Assembly: GCA_902806575.1 (NCBI GenBank)
Contig: CADCXD010000002.1
Coordinates: 2,356,001-2,420,000 of the forward strand
Length of the DNA: 64,000 nt
Direction: 5' to 3'
From: Jackrogersella multiformis
Lineage: Eukaryota > Ascomycota > Sordariomycetes > Xylariales > Hypoxylaceae
Positions 54,801 to 64,000 of the stretch are shown in pieces. The notes under the pieces were generated by a model. The model did not search any database and had not been told where the DNA came from. It saw only the letters and a program-made list of their open reading frames with translations. The position numbers were made by a program, and so were the translations under genes. The stretch's first letter is position 1, and each line of letters begins with the position of its first letter.

Positions 54801-55532
54801 TTGATACGCCTCCAAGGACTCCTTGTAATTGCCGAGACCGAATAGAGCTCTCGCTCTGCCGAGTAAGGCTAGCATGTTTTTGCCCTGGGAAACCTTGCTT
54901 GCTTGGTCAAAGGCCTTCATGGCGCTCTTGAGAAGATCAGCTCTATCCTGTTCGATATGACCAGTCCCGGGGTTCTTGGAGGGAGTTTGCAGCGAAGCTT
55001 TGAGTAGTTGAAGTACTCCACGGGCAAGAAATAACGGTGGGAATGCTGGGTTTATGCGAGAGGCCTCGTTGAGAGAGGAGGTGGCGAGTTGTAAGTAATA
55101 GTCCTTAGTTTTGGATTCTAATTGAAGGTCTCCATCGGGTAGCACGCGAGGGGATTCGCGACTTTTCCAAAGATACATCCAACATAAGCAGGTAACGATG
55201 CTAAGCTTCTCCTTGGGATTGTTGTCCTGCATGGCATTACCACCGCGGTTGAGCATCTCAATAGCATGATCGATCTTCTTTTGCTTCGCGTATGCGAGGG
55301 AAACAGTCATCCAATAAGTACGGGCGGCGCGCTCGTTCTCGAATAGCGTACAGAGCTCGGTCGGGTCATCCACCAGGTCTTCCAGGTCAATCTCAACAGC
55401 CTCATCTTCTTGGTCGCCTTGAACAGGAATGTCGATTGCGCTAGGAATGTCGGAGAATCGTTTGCTGATGGGCGCGGGAATCATGTCGGCATTCGCGTCA
55501 CTATTCGCGTGACCATTTCGTGTCGCCGACAT
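51809..55532 (-). CDS. CTR9: Ctr9, tetratricopeptide subunit of the Paf1 complex
   Basis: Two exons on the minus strand, 55532..52917 and 52864..51809, joined in phase across a 52-bp intron (GTAAGA donor, GCTAAC branch) to 1223 residues. Almost the whole first 850 residues are TPR repeats, for example ALFGLGNYKESLEAYQSVLKK, AYAAHGIAIALVEDGKDYKAALPIFLKV and VYTNIGHIYAELRQFSKAIESYDIAL. After the intron comes a charged coiled coil (KQLGRQIEKQKEYEEKNKEK and on) and an acidic, Ser/Lys-rich tail with basic clusters such as KKKRKL. This matches Ctr9, the scaffold of the Paf1 complex that accompanies RNA polymerase II and promotes histone H2B ubiquitylation and H3K4 methylation. The tail is of the usual low-complexity type and ends in DAADEDEED. 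Confidence 0.93.
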
Positions 55533-57686
55533 GGTGACGAGGAGTACTCTAGATGGATGCGAATAGATGAAAGGTACGATATTGATGCAACAGTGTTGAA
55601 GGAGTGATGTTTGAGGGAAGACGCGGCGTAGGTTAGATGAACTTTAGAGGATTGAGATCAGAAAGAGAGAGAAAAGGTCATTTGCTGGAAGATGTTAAAG
55701 ATCATCCCCAGCTGAAGGCATCTTCCAATAAAAACTTTAACAGAAGAGTTACAATCAGGAAGATGGTATTTTCCAAGTGTGCTGCACGTAAATGAATGAT
55801 GTGGTGAATTTTGTAGTAAGGAAGTGAAATTTGATTGGCGATGGTGTACTTAGAGAAATGCAAGGCTTTGTAGATGAGGCTGAGAAGATTCAAGAGACTG
55901 AAAAAGGCACCTACCTTGAAAGTATTGAAGCTTGAGCTTGAAATCGCGACCGTTAATTAACTAGCGCGAAAATCTAAGTGTGTTTAATTGGTCCAGATTT
56001 TCCTATTAAAAGTGGCGCGTAACAAACCATGTAGAAGGTACCTACCTAGCCTAGGGGGGCTTAGCGCTCTTTCCACTGACTAAGACGGTCAGGTCAGGGC
56101 AGTGAGGATTCGTTCAATTAAGTAGGTACCTACCGGTTAGTTATCGATAAGGGTAGAGCGGACGATACTCTAGGTAGGTACTCCACCTGCGCAGTCTCTC
56201 GAACCTCAACAACCTCAACGTCCTTCAAACCACAACCCACTTAGCATCATGTTTCCAAATATTCAAGTAGGAAACTCAATACACCCCTTCCATACCAGTC
56301 AGTCATGGTATCACCTGCCTCTAATTTTACCCCTCAAAATCAATAAATTATAGCCTATATCCCAGGTGTGTATCTGATTAAACTACAGTTATTTTTACCA
56401 CTGGCTATGCATTATCTCGGAGAAGATAATTCCAAACTGAGACAAAGGGTATGTGGGGCGGTTATGTAATCAAGAGTATTAAGTGAGATTTTGAGTGTTT
56501 TAGGTTGAGAGAAAACCTACACAATACAACAACCATTATCCTCCTCTTACAGGTACATATTTGTGTAAACGTTGTTAACTATATAGGTACCTAGCCTTGG
56601 TAAAATTAAAAAAAAAATACTTTAAACTTAAATGATTACCCCTTTTTTAAGGCGTGCAATAAGTATACCAGGTAGGTATGAAGCAGACAGAGTAACAAGG
56701 AATACCTATGTGCATGAGTCTACTAGACAACAAGGGACTCCTAGAAAGATTATCTAATGAGAGCATATATTTGCACTATACGGATTCCTTTTACGTTAAC
56801 ATACATTTAGACGCCATGACTACCTAGGTATTGATTCAAGACAGGATGAGCTTCCTTCCTCTTTCTTCACAATCGTCAAACATTACCCTCACAATAAACT
56901 TTAATTTTTGTCAATGAGCAGTTTACGGAATTGAAATCAAGCCACGTAACTCTATTCAAGTTTATACCATGCCAGGTGCTTAAGTACCTAGGTAAACGTT
57001 GTCCCGAGGCTACCTGTGTACCTCTAGAAGTATATTAGGTAGCTACCTTTAGGTAGGTAGGTATGTACCAAGCAAAATCCTATATAATACAATGATGAAG
57101 ATACAACCTTGGAAGATAGATAACCACATAGTTACGGGGAAATTATGCAAGGACGTCACTGGGAATAACGCTGGGTGGGTGCCGAGTCCCGCCTCCGGGT
57201 CTCACTCCGGGCCCGGGTCCGGGTCCGCCTGCCGGTATCACGAACCACGAACCTCTCGGACTTAGGCATCAACTTTCGACTAAGTTTCAGAGTTCTCCGC
57301 TTTCTCCGCTTTCGTGTCACGGAACTAGGAAACAATTCGTTTGTTTGTTTAGCTTCCTTCCTCCGCTTCGATGAGATCTCGAACAGAAAGGTCGGCCTGT
57401 GATTCTCGTTCCACATCTGCTCTCACTGTGGCCTTGTTTATCATACTCATACCTTAGCCATCACCGCGCCTCCAACACCTTTACTTAAGCCATATTCATC
57501 TTCCGGGCCGATTCCTTTTTGTGTTACAAACTCGTTCTCCCGCCTCTCCTATATCCAAATTTATTCTCGGCACCTTTTTATTCCTCTTATTTCGGTTTAC
57601 TTGAGATTCTATCACTTCAGAGCCTCCTTGGCCATTATCTTCTTTTTTCTTCTTCTGCCCTAAATATCAGGGATCCAGCAGTGAAG
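55533..57686. other. Long intergenic region
   Basis: 2.15 kb between divergently arranged genes, with no gene recognised. Near 57170-57400 both strands are open for about 75-86 codons with Arg-rich translations typical of noise. CCTAGG palindromes occur near 56050, 56823, 56989 and 57050. Region 57420-57660 is C/T-rich, like a fungal promoter and leader of the following gene. Confidence 0.6.
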
Positions 57687-59003
57687 ATGGCAAGAGAGAT
57701 CGTTACCCCTACCGTGGTCACTATTGGGTTTATGCTTCTCACAGGCTTCTATGGTTATGTCAAATTCTCCCATGAACAGGAATATGCTTATGCTGCTGTA
57801 TGCCCTATATTTTGAAGCATAATTATATGATCAAATAAACTAACATTAGTAGGCACATCCATGCATCATAAATGTCATCGACGAGGGATCTAACCCTCCA
57901 GTCCCTACCGCACCTACATTGACCGATCACGATGGCCTCGGTCTTAAGACGGACCACAACATCTCGATGTCAGGTCACCAGAATCCCCTCAACAGCCCCT
58001 CTCAACTGCTTATTACTTATACGTACACTGAATCTCCGAGTGCCCGAGAGAACTTAGAGTTCTTCCTTGACCAAGGCTTGCGTGAGTTATTATGAAGAAT
58101 ATAGCGTGCTTTTATGTTTTATCGAGACAGCCTAACTATTCGCGTTGTAGAAAAACGCAAAGAGCATTTTAATGGCACAGAGACTGCCAAAATTAGCAAT
58201 TACTAACTCCTTCTATCATAGATGGCAGCGCGGACTTTATCTTCATCCTCAACGGGCCCACCAACGTTACCGATCTAATCCCTAACAAGACCAACATTCA
58301 GGTTGTCTCAAGACCAAGAGAATCTTTCGATCTTGCCGCATATGGCGAGGTTCTCCGAAAGGATGGTTTGTGGAAGAAGTATAGCCGCTTCATCACGCTC
58401 AACGCTATCATCCAAGGACCATTCATGCCGCATTGGAGCCGCAGCTGCTGGAGTAACGTGTTCTTGGACCGAATCACCGAAGACGTCAAGGTATGTATCT
58501 ACAAGTTAATAAATAGGAAAGTCCCCTTACTAACATGTTATTCTTAGCTTGTGGGAATGACAGCGAACTGTCTGCCTAAATTCCACATCCAATCAATGAT
58601 CTGGGCTACAGACTCAGTTGGCATGGGACTCCTGCTTAATCCACCTGAAGGTTCATCAGTAACAAGCACACCCTACGATGACAGTCAGTTGGTTGTATTG
58701 GGAGACCGTTACATTGATGTGAAGCAAGCTGTTCATAGCGAGCTTAAAGCTACAGCAGTAATCAAGCAGGCAGGCTACAAGGTTGACGCTCTTATGATAG
58801 TATTCCCCAAACTCACGGATGACGAGGAGCACTGCACAAGAGAGTCGGTTGAGGAACTTCTCTGGAGCCAAAATCACGACATTCATCCATACGAGACGGT
58901 GTTCGCGAAGGTGAACCACAATACCGATTCAGCCACCATTGCTCGACTTACAGAATGGCATCAATCCCGTGCCTCAAATGGCAGCTGGGATGTGTGTCGT
59001 TAG
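57687..59003 (+). CDS. Membrane-anchored putative glycosyltransferase, RgpF-like
   Basis: Four exons, 57687..57797, 57853..58081, 58222..58490, 58548..59003, giving 354 residues in phase. The start MAREIVTPTVVTIGFMLLTGFYGYV is a type II signal anchor. The lumenal part has SADFIFILNGPTNVTDLIPN, then RPRESFDLAAYGEVLR, RFITLNAIIQGPFMP and LVGMTANCLPKFHIQSMIWATDSVGMGLLL. The order of an F-D-x-x-A-Y element, a strand reading x-x-x-LNxxxxGPF and a late HIQS motif resembles the rhamnan-synthesis RgpF-type glycosyltransferases. That link is by eye and tentative. The branch sites TACTAAC (58201) and CTAACAT support the introns. If right, it would act in Golgi or ER glycan synthesis; donor and acceptor are unknown. 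A conserved fungal hypothetical protein is the safe reading. Confidence 0.7.
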
Positions 59004-60296
59004 ATTGCAAAGATAACTCAACTTAAATAGCACGAAGGAGAGGCATCACCATGCGTCAACTGTACAGCACGCGATTAGGGGCAAAAGCCTTCGGATATGT
59101 ATTCATTAGCTGGTAATGGTTTGTTTTTGCAAGATACTTTTGCTGGCAGAGCAAGATATGAGTGGTCCGTCGACTGATGGTATAACACTAATCGATGTTT
59201 ATTTCGATAGGAACTTTCTCTTTCTGTGAAAAGCTAGGTAGATAGCAAAGGCATAATCTCTTCTCTTCTCAGATGACACCTAATATCAGGGGCTCGCTGT
59301 TCTTAAGCATTGATGGTATATGACTATGTAACCTGGGAGTAGGCCGTAGGGTGGTATATTAATTACTACTCGTCTCTGACAGACATAATAGACATGATAA
59401 TGTAAGGGGCGCTTCGTGTCAAATCTGAATACATTCTCTAGAGTGGAAATCGCAATAATATCTATCTTCTCGGGCATGCGGCCTGAAAGGTTCGATGTTC
59501 ATATTCATAAGCCTACAACAGCAAATATATACCAGAGCCAACTAAAGAACAAAGACCACGTACTTTTTTCCAATGAGATTCAAAAGGCATCTTTAAGAAG
59601 TCGGCCACGTAGGAAGATCCAACTTTCGCTAACAAAGCCGTAGGAAACAAAATATATGACTATATGCACAATTAGGTAGTCAAATATGTATGTACGCATT
59701 ACTTGTAGCCTCACCTCCCTAGACATATCTAGGTCATTAGCAAAGCTGCAGCTAAATTAAGGATATCTGGGAACAATATGTTTGGATCGATTGGCATATC
59801 TATACAGTCGGATTACGTATCGCCCTCGTCGCACGTCAATGCTTGCAAAATCGACTCGCGAACCCTCGCATTCGTCTCTTGAACTCAAATCTTCCAAACT
59901 CTTCGTGGCCATCACCATGCCACCGTGCTCTCCTCTATGCAACTAGCCATTGCTATGAACCCAGATAAGAATATTCATGTCTTGGTCGAGGCACTTCGTA
60001 ACGCCATTCGCGCTACGACGTCCCTGATACGCGCAGCCTGTATTGAATGAATGCGCCGCATATCCATAGGTATCATGTGAAAGCCCCATCTATGTGTTCC
60101 AAATGTTGATTAACTCTTTCACGCAAATCTTAAGACCCAGATGAGCTGTGGTCCCCCAACGCCCGCAATCTTGGGGAACATACGAGATTCGACGAGCAGC
60201 CACTCGACCAATCATTATCGTGCCTCGGATCATCCTTTAGTCGAAGGGGAGCAATTAGGGAATAGGGTATCGGGTATCGTTATTAACTACGTGTGC
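59004..60296. other. Intergenic region between convergent genes
   Basis: 3' flanks of the glycosyltransferase-like and Cla4 genes. No gene seen; open frames of 60-75 codons have no recognisable content. Confidence 0.55.
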
Positions 60297-62963
60297 TTAT
60301 TTGGCATGCTTTCGAAATCCGAGCAGCTCGGAGAGGCTCCCGAGTGGGCAACCATGCTTCAAGAAGTCGTGCTGCAAGAGCTCATCCGCCGAGGCACGAC
60401 TCTTGACGTCGACGCACAAGCAGACCGATAGAAAAGCCTTGAGCTCCTTGCTCAGCTTCTCTGGTTTCTTTAGCCTGGGCGTGCCGTTGGTTGCAATAAG
60501 GTAGAGAGCCTTGAGAGGCTCTTCGTTAAGATATGGCGGCTCGGACTCGATCATCTCGATTGCCATAATTCCTAACGACCAGATGTCCACCTTCGGGCCG
60601 TACTCCTTCTGTTTGACGACCTCGGGAGCCATCCAGTAGGGTGTTCCGACCATAGTTGCTCGTTTGGACTTGGACTCGGTAAGCTTCGCGCAGAACCCAA
60701 AATCGGCTGAATTTTCGTTAGCGAACCTATATTAGATGATTTTGCTTCGTCTGCTTTGGTACTTACTAATCTTCACGTTTCCGCGAGCGTCCAAAAGGAC
60801 GTTGTCACTCTTAATATCACGGTGGATGATATTCTGAGAGTGTAGGTGTTGCAATCCACGGCAGGTCTGCATCTCATGTCAGTGAAATGAACATCGCCTA
60901 TCGTCATTTTCTGGTGTACTTACTTCGAGGCAAATTGTCGAGATCTGTTCCTCGGTAATGACTGGGTTGTTGTCAATGACATCCGTCAAAGCGCCACCTT
61001 CCATGTACTCCATGACGACCCATAATTCGGAATTGTTGTTGCGGAGGAAAGCGTCGAGGAAGTTGACGATGTTTCGGTGCTTGCTGTCCTTCATGACCAT
61101 GATTTCGTTGACTATCAACTCCTTCCGCGGCTGGTGTGCCAGATCCATCTGCTTGATAGCAACTTGGGCTCTGGCTCCTTGGGACCGGAGAACCTCGCGA
61201 GCAACCGAAGAAACGGCGCTCTCCTTAACCTTTGCTACGTAGACCGAACCGGATGCGCCCTGGCCGATCTTCTTCTGCTTCGAGTATGATAGGTTAGGAT
61301 CATCTTTCGAGACGACCTCGACCAATCTTTGCATGACTTCCTTCTCGGACATTGTAGACATGCGAACATCCTGCTTCCTCTCCGATGGCGAGGGCTTGGC
61401 AGTCAAAGCGGCCTCCGCAGCTTTGACGCTGTCACTCTGCTGAGTTTGGCTGGGTTTCGCTGGCACGTTCAGCGGTTTGACCGGAGCAGGCAAACGTGAC
61501 ATCGCCGAATTCTGCTCAGCCAGCCCATTCGCCCGGGGCTGCTGCGCGCCATTGGCGTTGTTCGGGTACCGAGGTGCCGATTGTTGGTTGTTCTGTGGTG
61601 GCAGCCGTTGCGCTTGGCTGGGGGTTTGGGGCCCACGGGAGACTGCGCTTGACTGGGGAGCTATTGCAGGCCTGCTGGGCACGGGACCTGAGGAGCTGGG
61701 CGCTGGCGGAGCAGGCCGTTGAGCGCGAAGACCGTTGCCCTGTTGGTTAAGTGGCTTCGGAGCAGGAGGTGCTGCCCGACTGGGGTTGTAGCGATCCGCA
61801 GAAGCCGGAGGGGCGCCGTAACCACCACCAGCGATCTCCTGCTGGGCCATTGGTAGTTTCTTTTGTGGAATAGAAGCATTATAGGCTTCCAAATCTCGTC
61901 GATTTTGCTCTTCGATCTCACGCTGCCTTTGCAGCTCTAGTTGCATCTTGCGCTGCTCTTCGCGCGCAGCGTCCGGCGACGGGCCGTAGCCACCTCCTAC
62001 ACTCTGCTGCCGTGACATATCCGGAGGGCTCGGCCGGGGTGGGGGGGTTGCCTGCTGTGGCGAGCCGCCATAGCTGCGCTGGGAGGGTGGCATCGGCCGG
62101 GGGGGCGCAACGGAAGAACCGCCGCCGCCATATCCAAGCTGCTTGTTCTGCTGACTGCTGGGAGGAGATGGCGGGTACTGCTGAGGATTCTCGGCCCTCT
62201 TGGTGAGATCTGAGTAGAAGTCCAAAACCTCGAAGACAGCCTGGGGGTTGCGCTCGTAATCCTCTTTAGTGATAGCGGAGGAGTTCAGCAATTTCGACCA
62301 TTCGGGCGGCAAGCCTACAAATTGGCCCGTTTGCGGGTCGAAACCAACATGGACCGCGTGAGAGAAGTTGGTCGGATTGCTTACTCCACCCATGGTCGGG
62401 CAACGACCGTAGAGAAGGTCAATCCAGTCGTAGAGGTCGTCGTCACTCTTGACCCTGATGTGCAAAGTTCGAATGGAGCCATCATCATCTCCGGGGCTGT
62501 TAGACGACCCCTGCGCGTGCCTCTTGATCTCGAAGATGGTGCCGGCGGCCTCAACTCGTCCAACGTTGACAACGTCCTTTAGGAACAGAGTATAAGAAAC
62601 CTTACCACCCTCAGCTTTGTGAAAGTCAAGAGCTTCCTTACGCAGGATGAGATATTTTTGCTTCCACGGCTGGATGAAGTTTCTGCTCTCCTTGACTTGT
62701 GCCCAACCCTCCTTTATAACTGCGACACCCCCCATGCCATCAGTCTGGTTGGATCGCTCACGGGCTAGTGGTAGGGATATGGTAGACCCTGTGTATGTGG
62801 AGGTTGCGGTGCGCGTAATAGGCGACGAGACCACGTTCGACATGCTTCCGGGATAATTAGTACTCGGGGTGAGATTGAGGCGTGGTCGATCCGTGGGCGG
62901 TCGCGGAGCCGGTCCGGGGTTCATAAACTGGCCGGTGTTGTAGGCGCTACGATGATTTGCCAT
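60297..62963 (-). CDS. CLA4: Ste20/PAK-family kinase Cla4
   Basis: Three exons on the minus strand, 62963..60924, 60866..60767, 60706..60297, giving 849 residues. The PH domain is at about 85-187 (GWAQVKESRNFIQPWKQKYL), the CRIB Cdc42/Rac-binding motif at about 195-225 (ISNP-type VSNPTNFSHAVHVGFD). A long Pro/Gln-rich linker with PxxP motifs follows, then the kinase domain from about 565: KKIGQGASGSVYVA glycine loop, VAIK lysine, HRDIKSDN catalytic loop in exon 2, DFGFCAK across the second intron, GTPYWMAPE activation segment. A PH domain before CRIB separates Cla4 from Ste20. It acts downstream of Cdc42/Rac in polarised growth, septation and, in plant pathogens, appressorium formation. The second intron splits the codon for the residue before DFG (KIT-DFG), and both introns have GTAAGT donors. 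Confidence 0.96.
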
Positions 62964-64000
62964 GGTTAGTTAATATGTTCTCTAGAGGTCATTCTGTATG
63001 AGTGAGGTATTTGCCAACACAAAAACCAGCATTCATGTCGGGAGACAACTAGCTGCTTGTCGTCGGTCAGAGGCAGATTCGAACCGATACGAGGATCCAA
63101 GTCCAAGTTCCCCGCTCGCGATATTGAAAACGTTGCAGAGGATAAACATTTGAGTCGGTCGATTTATTGCATGCAAATTGACCGAGACAGACGTACCTAT
63201 TCGGCGCCGCCATAGTAGGCAAGATTGAAGGAATTAGTTATCGTACAACTTACTACGGCGCGAAAAAATGGATATCTCTCGTTTCTTTAAGAGTATTAAG
63301 GTGTGATGCGAAGAGCGCCTAACTCAGGAGAGGCTTTGTTCGAACCAAGGCTAAAGCGCCACGTTGTTAGTCCTGGGCTCAATCCTCAAGATAATACCTA
63401 CAAATTTCCATCTAAGATGCGGCTGAGGGGTTCGGCTAACTCACCCCGATAGGGACGACGATGGAGATTCCAAGTGAGGTGAGGATACCGGAAACCAATT
63501 CGAACATAAGACCCCTTCTTCAAAATTTATGATCGGTAGATTATTATAAACATCAATCGCTAGGCGATAGGGATGGGTCGACTTCGATTGCGTCGAAAAG
63601 ATTGTCTTGAAGCTGATTCAGAGTATTGAAGCCGATTCAAAGTCTTGAAATCGATTCAAAGAAGTCGGTTGGGTCGGGAGCGGGAAAGAGAGAGAGACAA
63701 ACGAGCGGCTCGACTTCACATCCGAAACCAAAGCATTAATGCAGTATCGAAATGTCGGGCCTTTATTTTTTTCTTCTTCTTGCTGCTACCCGGTATAAGA
63801 CCAGACAACACCGCTTGGCTTACTCGTCGTGAAAATAGACCTAGAAAGCGTAAAAGCGTAAAAGCGTAGCGAAGGTGATTATTAGACTACCTGGGTAGGT
63901 ATCGTCCCTCTTGGTAATCACTTAATATCCCCCCTATTGTAACAAATTAGGGAGATATGTTTGTATGTAGGTATTGTATGGATGTGGTGCGTGAACAAGC
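62964..64000. other. Upstream region of Cla4
   Basis: 5' flank of Cla4, probably with its promoter and perhaps a leader intron. Contains the minisatellite at 63604-63660, a purine-rich run GAGCGGGAAAGAGAGAGAGA near 63677, and a small AAGCGTAAAAGCGTAAAAGCGT tandem at 63844-63866. No gene recognised. Confidence 0.55.
63604..63660 (+). repeat. 19-bp minisatellite, three units
   Basis: Three head-to-tail 19-bp units: GTCTTGAAGCTGATTCAGA, GTATTGAAGCCGATTCAAA, GTCTTGAAATCGATTCAAA. Differences are few; most are transitions. Confidence 0.8.

Noticed and set aside
57156..57416. Overlapping open frames on both strands with Arg-rich translations
   Set aside because: Low-complexity basic sequence on both strands at once is typical of noise; no homology recognised.
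63345..63361. T-arm-like CTTTGTTCGAACCAAGG as a tRNA gene
   Set aside because: No acceptor stem, D-arm or anticodon arm can be placed around it.
1..64000. CRISPR arrays, bacterial operons or phage features
   Set aside because: No spaced direct repeats of CRISPR type, and gene structure is clearly fungal with spliceosomal introns.

Overview
The window comes from the nuclear genome of a filamentous ascomycete (Pezizomycotina, probably Sordariomycetes). The evidence is short spliceosomal introns (about 50-140 bp) with GTAAGT-like donors and CTAAC/CTGAC-like branch sites, fungal families such as Cla4, Ctr9, Pbn1, Mhr1 and Hsp104, and AT-rich blocks with the C-to-T and G-to-A decay of repeat-induced point mutation (RIP). 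The species cannot be named from the sequence. Exon borders were placed by eye and have not been tested against transcripts.

Layout. 1-6.6 kb is ordinary: a Rab5-type GTPase (cut at the left edge), a RING protein with a long charged tail, and a Gfd2-like DEDDh exonuclease-fold protein. 8-31 kb is accessory and holds a candidate biosynthetic gene cluster: a MATE exporter (-), a one-module NRPS-like protein with adenylation, methyltransferase and carrier domains (-), a cytochrome P450 (-), an arginine-dependent amidinotransferase (+), a branched-chain-aminotransferase-like enzyme (-) and a MppJ-like C-methyltransferase (+). A 6.7-kb RIP-degraded Ty3/gypsy LTR retrotransposon (18504-25204) splits the cluster in two. 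31.7-34.5 kb holds wreckage of other secondary metabolism: a broken P450 and a broken highly reducing PKS.

35.5-38.6 kb returns to conserved genes: Pbn1 (GPI mannosyltransferase I subunit) and a prolyl-4-hydroxylase-type dioxygenase. 38.7-40.9 kb is a repeat graveyard with a dispersed repeat, a minisatellite and an approximately 850-bp near-perfect palindrome with RIP-type decay. From 42.4 kb come a sulfotransferase-like P-loop protein, Mhr1/mL67, Hsp104 with heat-shock elements upstream, a GC-rich PrpF-family isomerase, a NACHT-like gene fragment, Ctr9, an RgpF-like putative glycosyltransferase and the Ste20/PAK kinase Cla4.

The most interesting content is the 8-31 kb cluster. Its enzymes fit a route in which an amino acid is transaminated to an alpha-keto acid, C-methylated, transaminated back, amidinated on an amine by transfer from arginine, loaded and perhaps N-methylated on the A-MT-T protein, oxidised by the P450 and exported by the MATE protein. 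The order of steps and the product are inference; the enzyme families are read from motifs.
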